This document shows positions 38,842 to 48,077 of a DNA stretch of 64,000 nucleotides, one piece after another (position 1 is the first letter of the stretch; each line of letters opens with the position of its first letter). Made by a program: the position numbers and the translations under genes. Location of the stretch: positions 1 to 64,000 of the IMG/VR virus record IMGVR_UViG_3300027631_000002. One strand, written 5' to 3'. This DNA comes from a virus. The notes under the pieces were generated by a model. That model saw only the letters and a list, made by a program, of their open reading frames with translations, was not told where the DNA came from and ran no database searches.

Positions 38842-39044
38842 TGAAAGATATAGTAATAGTTGATCATAACTCTGGTGTAAACCAAGCATATGTTGATAGA
38901 TTTGGACCAATCATCGGTACTGAATTAGATGAGGATACACAGAAATCATATCAGACTATGGCCAAACGACTTAAAGAATTAGCAAAACGAAATATGAGAG
39001 TACTTAAAAGAAAAGAAAAAATAAAAAGAATATGCCAGAATTAG
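38841..39044 (+). CDS. Small basic hypothetical protein
   Basis: A 67-residue protein with a strongly basic helical C-terminus (RLKELAKRNMRVLKRKEKIK), probably nucleic-acid-binding. It overlaps the glycosylase gene by 13 bases and so is translationally coupled to it. Confidence 0.6.
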   Translation: MKDIVIVDHNSGVNQAYVDRFGPIIGTELDEDTQKSYQTMAKRLKELAKRNMRVLKRKEKIKRICQN

Positions 39045-39832
39045 CAGAAGTAAGAATTATGAGTGATTATATAAATCATCACTCAAAGAAAAGAAAATTT
39101 ACAAAATTATATCATGTTCAGAAAGGTAATATTCCAATCGACTCTGAACTAATCGAAGATTTTGAAGTAATTGCAGAATCTTTTGGTAAAGAACTACAAT
39201 TAAAAACAACAAATGATACAAAAACATTAGACTTCTCTGTATTTATGGGTATGTCTGGTAATTGGAAGTTTGTTCCTACTGAAAACTGGAATGATACTAA
39301 GTTTGTTAGAATGAGAATTGACACGGATGATGGTAATTCCTTATTACTTTATGGTTCATATATGGGACCAAGATACCGATTAGGTGCATTCACTGGTGTG
39401 AAAAGAGGACCAGACCCTACAAAAGAGTTTGATAAATTTAAAAGTAATGTTTTAGATAATTTAAAACTGAAAGCATTTGATAAACCAATTTGTGAGGTTC
39501 TTTTAAATCAAAAATACTTTAATGGAATCGGTAATTACTTACGTTCTACTATTCTTTATTATATAAATGTAAATCCATTTGAATCTGCTAGAACCATTAT
39601 CCTAGAGAATCCAGATATATTAGATTTTTGTAGAGATGTTCCAATTAAAGCTTACACATTAAATGGTGGTCAGCTTACTGATTGGACTAATCCATTCGAT
39701 TCTGATTATGAAGAGTTTAAGAAGTGGGTATTTTATCAGAAAGGTTTATCTTGTAGAGATAATACTGGTAGAACTTTCTGGTATGATGAGAAATGGGATT
39801 CTTATTCCATATATAAAAGTAAAACTAAATAG
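39032..39832 (+). CDS. mutM: Fpg/Nei-family DNA glycosylase
   Basis: A 266-residue base-excision repair enzyme. The catalytic N-terminal Pro and Glu are present (MPELAEV). The helix-two-turn-helix segment KYFNGIGNYLRSTILYYINVNP is clear. The C-terminal zinc-finger cysteines are missing; the end (KGLSCRDNTGRTFWYDEKW) looks like a zincless finger. It would excise oxidised bases from phage DNA. Confidence 0.88.
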   Translation: MPELAEVRIMSDYINHHSKKRKFTKLYHVQKGNIPIDSELIEDFEVIAESFGKELQLKTTNDTKTLDFSVFMGMSGNWKFVPTENWNDTKFVRMRIDTDDGNSLLLYGSYMGPRYRLGAFTGVKRGPDPTKEFDKFKSNVLDNLKLKAFDKPICEVLLNQKYFNGIGNYLRSTILYYINVNPFESARTIILENPDILDFCRDVPIKAYTLNGGQLTDWTNPFDSDYEEFKKWVFYQKGLSCRDNTGRTFWYDEKWDSYSIYKSKTK

Positions 39833-40017
39833 TGAAGATTGAGTTTGATAAAAATCATTATGTTGTTTGTGAAGGAATTACTTTACCTTTAACAAGGGAA
39901 CAGATTATGGATATGCAATCATATGGTTATGATGCTCAAAATGTCATAGAAGATTTTTATAGAAAAAGTACTGCATATGTTAGGGATCAAAAGATTGATT
40001 TAATACTAAAAAAATAA
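39832..40017 (+). CDS. Small protein with C-terminal RDQKIDLIL tag, GTG start
   Basis: A 61-residue protein starting with GTG at 39832, which overlaps the glycosylase stop (TAGTG). It ends AYVRDQKIDLILKK, a clear copy of the C-terminal motif. Function unknown. Confidence 0.6.
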   Translation: MKIEFDKNHYVVCEGITLPLTREQIMDMQSYGYDAQNVIEDFYRKSTAYVRDQKIDLILKK

Positions 40018-40045
40018 AGAGAGACTTTCGTCTCTCTTTATTTTT
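40016..40045. terminator. Bidirectional intrinsic terminator
   Basis: Ten-bp stem aaagagagac-tttc-gtctctcttt between convergent genes. Confidence 0.85.
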
Positions 40046-40898
40046 ATACTACATCTTGCATTAATTCAAATGCTTCTTTTTCTATTTCTTTTTGAAGTAA
40101 CTCCATAGCTCTTGCTAATCTTGTTAAACCAATTCCTGCACCAAATCTTGGAAAGAAGTCAAATTTTAAGAAATCTTCTAATTCTTTTTCTACTCTTTCT
40201 TTTCCAAATAATTCAAATAGTTTTTCAGAATATCCACCATTTTCTATTGTATAAAACATTTTTCTCATAGAGTCAACTTCACAACTTCTTTCTGCCGCAC
40301 CTATTGTTTCTTGTCCATATAATATTACATCAACTTTGTTGAATAAATCATCTTGTTGATTTTTCATATTCCAAAATGGATTAGTTCTTAATGGAAAGTT
40401 TTGAAGAGAAACGCAATGACTTACTTCATTCCACATTTTACTTTCATGTTCATTTTCTAAAATTGATACGTCTCCATATTCTTTACAAGTTTTATTGTAA
40501 TCCATTTCAACAGGTGATCCAAATCCTAAATACTCAAGAAGTTCTTTTTCTAATAGAATTAAATCTTTATATTTACCTTTTGATTCAAACTCAAACATTG
40601 GAAAGATTAGTTCATGTCTTCCAGGAATTGGATTTTTTTCTGCTCTGTAGCTTGTAGATACACAGAAAACTCCTTCCCAAGTAGGATTTTTTAGAAGTTC
40701 ATACTCGAGCCACATTTGCCCTGTTTGTGGTAAAGGCCATATCTCACCATTGTATTCAAAGGTTGATACTGAGTGTGGGTTTTCACAAGCTGCTAAAATT
40801 GATAGTCTAGATTGTGTTGGTACTTCTACGAAGTTTTTTTCCAAAAAAAATTCTCTTAGTTTCTGAACTAGAGAATTGTACATTAAAGTGTTTGTCAT
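40044..40898 (-). CDS. Class II AsnRS/AspRS-like core (possible AS-AR-type asparagine synthetase)
   Basis: A 284-residue class IIb catalytic core without the N-terminal OB anticodon-binding domain. Motif 2 is SYRAEKNPIPGRHELIFPMF (83-102) and motif 3 is RFGAGIGLTRLARAM (251-265); QETIGAAERSCEVDSMRKMF lies between. Length and layout resemble archaeal AS-AR, an AsnRS-like enzyme that makes asparagine instead of charging tRNA. It may make Asn or charge a tRNA without reading the anticodon. Confidence 0.75.
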   Translation of the reverse strand: MTNTLMYNSLVQKLREFFLEKNFVEVPTQSRLSILAACENPHSVSTFEYNGEIWPLPQTGQMWLEYELLKNPTWEGVFCVSTSYRAEKNPIPGRHELIFPMFEFESKGKYKDLILLEKELLEYLGFGSPVEMDYNKTCKEYGDVSILENEHESKMWNEVSHCVSLQNFPLRTNPFWNMKNQQDDLFNKVDVILYGQETIGAAERSCEVDSMRKMFYTIENGGYSEKLFELFGKERVEKELEDFLKFDFFPRFGAGIGLTRLARAMELLQKEIEKEAFELMQDVV

Positions 40899-40961
40899 AT
40901 AAGATTTTTTTTTTAATCAAAGTATAAATACCCTGATTAAAATTTATTCTTGATATATATA

Positions 40962-40992
40962 AAAAAAATCCACTTTTGTTTAGTGGATTTTT
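40962..40992. terminator. Intrinsic terminator
   Basis: Stem aaaaatccact/agtggattttt with loop tttgttt. Confidence 0.75.
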
Positions 40993-41001
40993 AATTTTTT
41001 T

Positions 41002-41340
41002 TTATGTCAATAGATCAATTTTTAAATCTCTTCTATTTTCTATAGTATCATATGTAGCTTTTTGTGTAAACCAATCGTGTACCACATCAATGTCTGTTTT
41101 TTGGTAGTCTAACCAACAGTTATCCTGTGTACTATACTTCATAAACTTTGTAAGTTCTTCGCTAGTATATTTTTTAAGTTTCATTTCTCTGATACGGTTA
41201 CCTTCTAATGTAATTATTATACCATTATCGGTTATATCTAAAATTCCTAACCAAAATGTTAGCATTTCTTGAAAAATCATTCCTTTTTCAAATAGTCCAT
41301 TGAAAACTATTTCATTTGTTTTATCGTTTATCTTACTCAT
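41002..41340 (-). CDS. Hypothetical protein
   Basis: A 112-residue protein with a beta N-terminal half and helical C-terminal half (YTSEELTKFMKYSTQDNCWLDYQ). Not recognised. It is flanked by a terminator downstream. Confidence 0.6.
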   Translation of the reverse strand: MSKINDKTNEIVFNGLFEKGMIFQEMLTFWLGILDITDNGIIITLEGNRIREMKLKKYTSEELTKFMKYSTQDNCWLDYQKTDIDVVHDWFTQKATYDTIENRRDLKIDLLT

Positions 41341-41375
41341 ATCTATTTATATAAAACAAATATACAAAATAAATA

Positions 41376-41759
41376 TTAAACTCCAATAGAATTTAATTTT
41401 TCATTTCTAAAATAAGAAACAAGTTTTTCCGATAATATTTCAAATGCTTTTACTTCAAAGTCTTCAAGTCTAGAAACTTTGTATCTTAGTGAACTACCAG
41501 AATTTTTCTTTGAAAGAAGTTCTTGATAAATTTGTATCATTTCTTCTTCACTAGGTTCTAATTCCTCTTTAAAATTAGAGAAATCTAGTTGTGAAATATG
41601 TGTACTATTGTGGTATAAATCTTGTGTTAGTTCTGCGGATATTCTACCTGATAATGTAATAAATTGGTTCCTCGAATGCTCATAAAAAATTGCGGTTAAA
41701 GTGTTTTTAAGTGATTCTTGTTGATAAGTGATCTTGCAATTTATTAGTATGTTTTTCAT
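41376..41759 (-). CDS. Hypothetical protein, divergent C-terminal tag
   Basis: A 127-residue protein; the C-terminus SYFRNEKLNSIGV resembles the recurrent tag but lacks the final Leu-Lys. Function unknown. Confidence 0.6.
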   Translation of the reverse strand: MKNILINCKITYQQESLKNTLTAIFYEHSRNQFITLSGRISAELTQDLYHNSTHISQLDFSNFKEELEPSEEEMIQIYQELLSKKNSGSSLRYKVSRLEDFEVKAFEILSEKLVSYFRNEKLNSIGV

Positions 41760-41808
41760 CGTAGGAATTTATTTTTCATTATATATTCAATAGTGAAATT
41801 CCTTTTCC

Positions 41809-42276
41809 TTAAATTTTAACAAAAATAAAGGTATAGTACTTACGTCCAATAGAATCTTGTTTTATTGCAATACCAAAGTTAGTAAAATCACCTTCTATTA
41901 TTTTTTTATGTGATGGTGAATTTATCCACGCATTTAAAACAGACTGCGGATAATTATAATTATAAGCTAGAACTTCACCTACACGTTCTGCGTGTAATGT
42001 TCTAATTAGGTTATCTGATCTTTGTTGAAAATAGTCATGTGTCATTGTATCTTGTTCAATCATATAAATATTGTGTTCTTCACTTATATAACCAATATGT
42101 TGAATCTTTTTTAAAGTATCTAGTCCTATTTGATTTCTATAAACATTAGTAACATTCATTACATCAATCTCTTGTTGACTAAAATTATAAGGGTATTGTG
42201 GATATATTTCTTGATCTTTTGATTTTGAGCAAGATATGAATAATAATGATATAAGTAGAAATATTTTTACTTTCAT
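41809..42276 (-). CDS. CAP/SCP-domain lipoprotein (second copy)
   Basis: A 155-residue protein: MKVKIFLLISLLFISCSKSK is a lipoprotein signal with lipobox ISC. The CAP pattern follows: NVTNVYRNQIGL, EEHNIYMI, MTHDYFQQRSDN, ESVLNAW-type SVLNAWINSPSHKKIIEG. It is paralogous to 5881-6336 and keeps the H-x-x-Y/F elements better. Probably an anchored envelope protein. Confidence 0.78.
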   Translation of the reverse strand: MKVKIFLLISLLFISCSKSKDQEIYPQYPYNFSQQEIDVMNVTNVYRNQIGLDTLKKIQHIGYISEEHNIYMIEQDTMTHDYFQQRSDNLIRTLHAERVGEVLAYNYNYPQSVLNAWINSPSHKKIIEGDFTNFGIAIKQDSIGRKYYTFIFVKI

Positions 42277-42297
42277 TATTTATATATTAAGAGAGTA

Positions 42298-42573
42298 TTA
42301 TTCCTCTTTCAATATATTTTCTAACTTTTCTTCTCTTTTAACCGCAAGCTCCCACACCATGTAATCTTCTTCTGACATTAGTTCAGATTCTTTAAAAAGA
42401 CGCGCATTTCTATTATACTTTGTAACAACGTCAGCGAGGCAACCACTATACTCACAATCATATTGATTTTCTGTATCTGGTTCATCTAGGTTAGCTTCTA
42501 AATAACGTTGTATAGACATTTTACCATAAGATTTATGATAAACGGGTTTATTAAGGTCAAATTTATTTCTCAT
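42298..42573 (-). CDS. Small protein with C-terminal REEKLENIL tag, near-leaderless
   Basis: A 91-residue protein with QYDCEYSGCLADVV, two cysteines of unclear role, ending AVKREEKLENILKEE. A TAACTTTG box ends 4 nt before the ATG at 42573. Confidence 0.65.
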   Translation of the reverse strand: MRNKFDLNKPVYHKSYGKMSIQRYLEANLDEPDTENQYDCEYSGCLADVVTKYNRNARLFKESELMSEEDYMVWELAVKREEKLENILKEE

Positions 42574-42577
42574 ACTA

Positions 42578-42585
42578 CAAAGTTA
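42578..42585 (-). promoter_or_regulatory. -7 box 4 nt before ATG (leaderless type)
   Basis: Minus strand TAACTTTG, spacer TAGT, ATG at 42573. Confidence 0.6.
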
Positions 42586-42624
42586 CATTTAATTTTTAAT
42601 ATATACAAAAAAGTAATTTTTATA

Positions 42625-43323
42625 ATGAGATTTATTAAAGAGTTTAAAATATTTGAAGGAGTTGAAGCTATGCCAGAACTTGGTACTAAATGGATCAATG
42701 ATAAAGGTGAAAAGATATTTATATTAAAGTCAGACCAGTATAATGAATTTATTGGTTATTATAAGTTATCTGATCCAGGATCTAAAAAATATATCGAACC
42801 TAAGAAGTTTTATTCAGAGTATAAACCATTAGATAAACACATTTATAGAGATGATATTGAATTTGATTTTGATAAAGCTACTTATTTATCTGATGAAAGA
42901 GCTATAATTGGTGCCTATTTTATTACTAAACAAAATGAGAAGTCAATTGAAATCTTGAATATAAAAGAGTTTGCACCAGATACTGCAACTTTTGGTGATA
43001 ATGCAAGACCTTATTCTGTTACTTTCCACAAGGGTACTTTACCAACTTCACAAATTGAAATTTTAGGAGAAGTTCCTGAGAAAGAAGGATTTTTCTATGT
43101 TAAAGTTCCTTATTGGTTATACAAAGAAAATCCAGAGTTAAATATTAAAAGAATAGTTGGTGATTTTCATCATATGAAAAGATTAGATCTTAGAGATCAT
43201 AGTTTACGTAATAATGAATTGATGTCTAATTTCAAAAATCCTGATGTAATAAAATACTTTGCTGCTTCTGATAAAGATGATAGAACTCAACAACAAGTAA
43301 TAAATTATGGAAGACGTTCATAA
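42625..43323 (+). CDS. N-tagged hypothetical protein
   Basis: With the ATG at 42625 the protein has 232 residues and begins MRFIKEFKIFEGVEAMPELG, a full copy of the N-terminal tag. An earlier in-frame start would run through the divergent promoter. The body is a mixture of strands and helices with no known motif. It converges on and overlaps the DHFR gene end by 19 bases. Confidence 0.65.
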   Translation: MRFIKEFKIFEGVEAMPELGTKWINDKGEKIFILKSDQYNEFIGYYKLSDPGSKKYIEPKKFYSEYKPLDKHIYRDDIEFDFDKATYLSDERAIIGAYFITKQNEKSIEILNIKEFAPDTATFGDNARPYSVTFHKGTLPTSQIEILGEVPEKEGFFYVKVPYWLYKENPELNIKRIVGDFHHMKRLDLRDHSLRNNELMSNFKNPDVIKYFAASDKDDRTQQQVINYGRRS

Positions 43324-43796
43324 GTTAGATAACTAAAGTCATATTTGTGTCTTTCATCTACTGGATGGTATTCTTCTTTAACTAATTCCCACTCTTCCCC
43401 AATTTCTGGAAAGAAAGTATCTGCTTCAAACTCTGAATGAACTCTTGTTAGTTCAATTCTATCCGCAATTTCCATTGATTGTTTGTAGATTTCTCCGCCA
43501 CCTATTATCCAAATATTATTATCCGAATGTTCCAATACTTCATCTAATGCAGATTGAATACTATCAAATGTGAAACATTTTTCTGGTACTGAATAGTCAT
43601 TTTGTCTTGTTATAATTAGATGTGTTCTATTAGGTAAAGGTTTAGGGAATGTTTCAAACGTCTTTCTACCCATAAGTATATGATTACCTGATGTAAGTTC
43701 TTTAAATCGTTTAAAATCGTCTGGTAAGTGCCAGACTAAGTCATTGTCTTTACCTAAAGAATTGTTTTCTCCGGCTGCAGCTATAATTGTTATCAT
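43305..43796 (-). CDS. folA: Dihydrofolate reductase
   Basis: With the start at 43796 (MITIIAAAGENNSLG) the enzyme has 163 residues. DLVWHLPDDFKRFKELT carries the catalytic Asp equivalent, ILMGRKTFETFPKPLPNR the NADPH site, and WIIGGGEIYKQ the second glycine motif. It regenerates tetrahydrofolate for dTMP synthesis in phage DNA replication. An upstream ATG at 43856 would add 20 unrelated residues. Confidence 0.93.
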   Translation of the reverse strand: MITIIAAAGENNSLGKDNDLVWHLPDDFKRFKELTSGNHILMGRKTFETFPKPLPNRTHLIITRQNDYSVPEKCFTFDSIQSALDEVLEHSDNNIWIIGGGEIYKQSMEIADRIELTRVHSEFEADTFFPEIGEEWELVKEEYHPVDERHKYDFSYLTYERLP

Positions 43797-43825
43797 AAAT
43801 ATTTTATGAAAAAAAATTAAAAAGT

Positions 43826-44371
43826 TTAATCTTCTGATATTGGAGAAGTGTAACAATCATTACTAAATGTAAACTTAATACATTCGGTGGTTGTAAAGAA
43901 GTCTTCTTTATGTGCTCCACCACTAGGAATTGAATGTATTGATAAAGTTACATATTTATAATCGGTTAGTCTTAGTAATTTAATTGCAGATTCAAATCCT
44001 ATGTAACGAAGATACTCTTGTTCTTTAGGAATTTCATAGTTTTTCTTTCTCCAAACATTACCATATTGAAATCCACTATAGTCTCCATTTCTTTCGATAC
44101 CGGTCGCTTGTAAAATCCATCTTCCTTTATCACTTGGTACGTTAAATCTATCAGTTCTTTCATTTTTATTAGTATCACATCTTCTAACAAATGAAAGCAT
44201 ATTCACTGGTGTGCTCGAAAATCGCACTGTACTAGTAAAGTTAAAGTGTGCAATCATTTTAGAAAGATCTCCATTAAAAGTAAAACCTTCATCCAATATT
44301 TCTAATACTGAATAAGTTACATCATCTTCTGTAAGTCTTTTAGACTCATTAAATTTCTTCAAGTATATCAT
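43826..44371 (-). CDS. N-tagged hypothetical protein
   Basis: A 181-residue protein beginning MIYLKKFNESKR (tag form I-x-L-K-K-F-N-E). The remainder has FVRRCDTNKNERTDRFNVPSDKGRW and beta strands; not recognised. It follows the first cysteine-rich family member by 3 bases, suggesting one operon. Confidence 0.65.
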   Translation of the reverse strand: MIYLKKFNESKRLTEDDVTYSVLEILDEGFTFNGDLSKMIAHFNFTSTVRFSSTPVNMLSFVRRCDTNKNERTDRFNVPSDKGRWILQATGIERNGDYSGFQYGNVWRKKNYEIPKEQEYLRYIGFESAIKLLRLTDYKYVTLSIHSIPSGGAHKEDFFTTTECIKFTFSNDCYTSPISED

Positions 44372-44374
44372 AAT

Positions 44375-45772
44375 TTAGTTACATTCATAACAATCAACTC
44401 TACCACTACCTCCACATTCATCACATTCTGATGTTCCATCACCATCACATCTTCCACATTCTTCTAGACCACGACCTCCACATTCTTTACATTCTACTGT
44501 ACATTCTCCGTCACATTTATCACAAGTTGATCTACCATCACCATGACAATCATCACATGATTTTTTCCCATTTCCTTCACAGTCAGTGCATTCTTCACCT
44601 TCTTCATCAGTTCCGTCTCCATCACAAGTTTCACACTCTACTTCGCCATAACCATCACAATCACGACACTCTACTTCACCATCTCCATCACATTTTGGAC
44701 AGTTCTCTGTTCCATCACCTTCACATTCAGAACATTCTTGTTCTCCTTCTCCATCACATCTGTAACATTGTCTTTCTCCTGCATCACATTCTTCACATTC
44801 AAAACTACCTCTTCCACCACAATTATCACAAGAACCATCTCCACCATCGGTACTAGTTAGTTCTGCATCGTAGTTTGAGTTATAGTTTGTACTAAGTTGT
44901 CCTTTGTCTCTTAGAAGATATTTCAGTGTATCCATATAAGGATAATCATCAAAATTTGATTGTTCTAATGTAACATAAACCCAGCTATCTTCTCTTTCAA
45001 GTTGTTCTCCATTAAACATAATAGGATCACCTGTGTGGAATGTTTGATTCATTTTATAATAGAATTCGTTTTCTTTTGCAAAGTCTATAAATAATTCAGT
45101 ATCAGAATGGTTTATAATATAAACTCGGTCCATAAATTTTCTTCCTTTATCATCTAACCAAAGAAGTGCTCTAGCTGTAATTTTATCTGGATTCTCTACA
45201 GATCTTAATATAATAAGTGATACTCTATCCGGATTATCGGAATAGATTGATAAGAATTGTTGACATTTTGGATATCTCATGCAGGAAGAACCTAGTGTTC
45301 CTAATTCTTTATCGTAATTTTCTACGTGATACCATTTTTTAATATCGTTACCATTAACTATTTCAAATCTTGTAAAAGATTCTTTCTCTATTAAGATAGT
45401 TGCTTTATATTTACTTACAAAATCTTCAAGATCTTTTGGTTTAACTTCGATGCCTGCTTTGGTTAGAATTGCTCTTACAAATCTACCAACATTCATGTCA
45501 GATTTTTTAATTGTTTTAGGATCTTCTACTTTTTTTGCTTTATCATCTGGTGTAAAGAATACTTTATCTTCTTTATCTACATCATATGAGATATAGTTAT
45601 AGTTAGTATCTACCTCTTCACCGTCTAATTTTAATAATTCAGATGCAACTGGAGATTTTATTTTTTTCAATAAGTCATAAAACTTATCATCTAGTACAAT
45701 TGTTGCTTCTAATAAAAGCATCATGTCTTTTTCTAGTAAAAATTCGTCGTATTTTGATATTTTATTATTCAT
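44375..45772 (-). CDS. Cysteine-rich protein, DnaJ-type zinc-knuckle repeats (copy 1)
   Basis: With the start at 45772 (MNNKISKYDEFLLEKD, tag-like) the protein has 465 residues. The N-terminal domain has SPVASELLKLDGEEV and VGRFVRAILTKAG. The middle has GSSCMRYPKCQQFLSIYSDNPDRVSLIIL, then ARALLWLDDKGRKFMDRVY. The C-terminal third carries about a dozen CxxCxGxG-type knuckles as in the DnaJ zinc centre. Two paralogues lie at 55738 and 57360. It may be a chaperone-like or RNA-binding virion protein. Confidence 0.75.
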   Translation of the reverse strand: MNNKISKYDEFLLEKDMMLLLEATIVLDDKFYDLLKKIKSPVASELLKLDGEEVDTNYNYISYDVDKEDKVFFTPDDKAKKVEDPKTIKKSDMNVGRFVRAILTKAGIEVKPKDLEDFVSKYKATILIEKESFTRFEIVNGNDIKKWYHVENYDKELGTLGSSCMRYPKCQQFLSIYSDNPDRVSLIILRSVENPDKITARALLWLDDKGRKFMDRVYIINHSDTELFIDFAKENEFYYKMNQTFHTGDPIMFNGEQLEREDSWVYVTLEQSNFDDYPYMDTLKYLLRDKGQLSTNYNSNYDAELTSTDGGDGSCDNCGGRGSFECEECDAGERQCYRCDGEGEQECSECEGDGTENCPKCDGDGEVECRDCDGYGEVECETCDGDGTDEEGEECTDCEGNGKKSCDDCHGDGRSTCDKCDGECTVECKECGGRGLEECGRCDGDGTSECDECGGSGRVDCYECN

Positions 45773-45830
45773 AATGTATATATTATTTTTTTTTATGTGA
45801 AAAGTCAATTATTTTTTTAATATATAGTTT

Positions 45831-47555
45831 ATGAGAGTTTTAAAGTATCTTAAATTTTTTGAAGAAGTTGAACTTAACCTAGGTGAGTTAGAAAAGAGTA
45901 GAGGTGGTGAAAAGAGGGGTAATGCTTTAATAAAGAAATTACAAGAGCCAGAAGTTAAATTAACTATAAAAGGAGAAGGTGAACGAACTATTGATCATAT
46001 AAAAGTTGATGGTGAGGATGTAGTTCCTAGTATTGCAGCAAATGCTATTAAGAAAGGAAATACTAATACTTATGATGATATTAAAGGTGCTAAGTTATTC
46101 GGTAAGCCTAGATATAAAGATGTTTTTGTTTCTGGTAAAGAAGAATTTAGACTAAATCAAATAAAGAAAACTACAGAATTTGGTGCAGTTGGTCCAGGTG
46201 TTTTAACTAGGGAATATGAAGCAATTCAATGTTTATTTATAGCATATAAGTTAAAGTATCCTGAAAAACCTATCCTTATTTCTGAAGTTTTAGATTTTTG
46301 GGAAAGTTATTGTAACAAAGATGCGGAAGCATTAAAAAGAATTCATATTTATTTAGATAGTAATGTTGTAATCACAGAAGATATGTTAGATAGTTTATCT
46401 TCTAATAGAGATTGGTTCAATACTTTTGTTAAAGTACCTGAGGAGTTATTAAAATTTAGAGGTAAGTTTTCAACGGGAAAGAGTTATTCTGTTTTTCATG
46501 AGTCTAATAATGATAAACAGTCACCTGTTCGTTTATTGATAGAAAAGTTCAATGAGTTAAAAAATAAAAAAGTGGTTGGTAAAAATAAAAATGGTTCAAA
46601 TAAGACAGCTTCTATTAATTTTTCTAAATTTTGTCCAGCAGATGTTTATATTATACAGACAGACTTTATTACAGAATTAAATAAAGCAATTGAGGATTGT
46701 AAGATTAGTATAGATTCTTTGAAACCCTTAGAGAATTTAATAAATATTATGGATGATTATTTTGATCGTAATATTTTAATACCAATATCACTTAAAAAGA
46801 TAAAATCTGGTAAGGAAACATTTCAAATAATTGTAAATAAAGAAAGAAATAAAAAACTACCTGATTTTGATATTAAATATTTTAGAATAACACAAGATCC
46901 TACTAAAGGAATTGGGTCAAAAATTTCTACCATATCTAAATGGAGTGAAGAACGTACTACAGATGGAGAAGAAAATACAATTAGAAAAAATAGAGATATT
47001 ACTATTGACTCATCAAATACTGGCAACTCTGTAAATGTTGATGGTGAGGTAATTGGTTCTTCGTCGAGACATGGAAAAATATCTTTTACTGCAATAAAAT
47101 CTATATTAGATATTTATAAAGATGATAAAAGGTTTAATTTAGATGAGATAGAGAAGCATTCTGAACTTAAAAAAAGAACTCTTATGGATTTAAGAAATTC
47201 TATTAGTATTTTATACAATGAATTACTTAGTCTAAGAGAATTTGCAAATGGTGTTGATATTATGGAAATGCCTTCTACTCAGCAAATTCCAAATATTAAA
47301 AAAGGTGAATTTACTGGTACTTCTTGGGATAAAGTTATTAAATATACTGATTTATCTAAAACTGAAGAGGAAGATGGTAATATTAAAAATAAATTAATAT
47401 CCAAATTACAATCTTTACAAATATTAGTTTCTATCGCAACGATATATAAAGTGGATCCAAATTTAGGTAATGATATTATTACCAAAATGATGAGACACGC
47501 CCTTTCTATTCAAACTTATGATTTTGAAACTCCTAGATATTTAAGAATAATTTAA
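45831..47555 (+). CDS. N-tagged large hypothetical protein
   Basis: A 574-residue protein beginning MRVLKYLKFFEEVE. Near residue 100 it has QIKKTTEFGAVGPGVLTREYEA, a Lys-rich loop followed by acidic residues, a composition seen in some phage nucleases; this is not enough for a call. The rest is helical with basic patches. It diverges from the cysteine-rich gene. Confidence 0.6.
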   Translation: MRVLKYLKFFEEVELNLGELEKSRGGEKRGNALIKKLQEPEVKLTIKGEGERTIDHIKVDGEDVVPSIAANAIKKGNTNTYDDIKGAKLFGKPRYKDVFVSGKEEFRLNQIKKTTEFGAVGPGVLTREYEAIQCLFIAYKLKYPEKPILISEVLDFWESYCNKDAEALKRIHIYLDSNVVITEDMLDSLSSNRDWFNTFVKVPEELLKFRGKFSTGKSYSVFHESNNDKQSPVRLLIEKFNELKNKKVVGKNKNGSNKTASINFSKFCPADVYIIQTDFITELNKAIEDCKISIDSLKPLENLINIMDDYFDRNILIPISLKKIKSGKETFQIIVNKERNKKLPDFDIKYFRITQDPTKGIGSKISTISKWSEERTTDGEENTIRKNRDITIDSSNTGNSVNVDGEVIGSSSRHGKISFTAIKSILDIYKDDKRFNLDEIEKHSELKKRTLMDLRNSISILYNELLSLREFANGVDIMEMPSTQQIPNIKKGEFTGTSWDKVIKYTDLSKTEEEDGNIKNKLISKLQSLQILVSIATIYKVDPNLGNDIITKMMRHALSIQTYDFETPRYLRII

Positions 47556-47845
47556 AAATATCTTTTAATATTTCCTACTTTATCTATAAGAACATTTTTA
47601 CCATCTTTCTTACGAACTAGAATATCTGTTCCTGAAAATCTTGCTTCTAATACACCGTGTGATAAAACTCTTATCGGATTACCACCAATATCTTTAGTTT
47701 CTAATTTACCATCTATACTGGTTATTAAAAAAATATTCTGTGATTCATCATATGTACCAAAGGCAACATTTTCAGATATTTTTCTACCAAGATTCCCCAT
47801 AGTATCACATATGTATAATGATTGATTTAGTATTTTAAACATCAT
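47552..47845 (-). CDS. Small beta-repeat protein
   Basis: A 97-residue protein made of short strands (IFLITSIDGKLETKDIGGNPIRVLSHG ... DILVRKKDGKNVLIDKVGNIKRYF), possibly a small beta-propeller-like or WG-type repeat. It overlaps the convergent gene end by four bases. Not recognised. Confidence 0.55.
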   Translation of the reverse strand: MMFKILNQSLYICDTMGNLGRKISENVAFGTYDESQNIFLITSIDGKLETKDIGGNPIRVLSHGVLEARFSGTDILVRKKDGKNVLIDKVGNIKRYF

Positions 47846-47879
47846 AACTTTTATATAATTTTATTATATATATAATAAT

Positions 47880-48026
47880 ATGGAAAAGAAAAATATATTT
47901 CTTTTATTAGATGATGAAATTGTTACACGTTACAAAGAACATCTAGATAAGGTAGGATATGATAAAAATAAGTTATTTGAAAGAATAATTATTGATTTTT
48001 TGAAGAAAAACACAATAAAGTCTTAA
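47880..48026 (+). CDS. Small hypothetical protein, RHH-like
   Basis: A 48-residue protein (MEKKNIFLLLDDEIVTRYKE...) with a strand followed by two helices, the size and order of a ribbon-helix-helix DNA-binding protein. The call is weak. It diverges from the gene at 47552. Confidence 0.5.
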   Translation: MEKKNIFLLLDDEIVTRYKEHLDKVGYDKNKLFERIIIDFLKKNTIKS

Positions 48027-48077
48027 AAAGGTACTTTTAGGTAATTTTTATTTATATATAGCATAAGGAAAATAATT

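Noticed and set aside
44431-44856. Long His-rich open frame on the plus strand
   Set aside because: It is the antisense shadow of the Cys-rich knuckle codons of the gene at 44375; composition is explained by complement of Cys and Gly/Asp codons.
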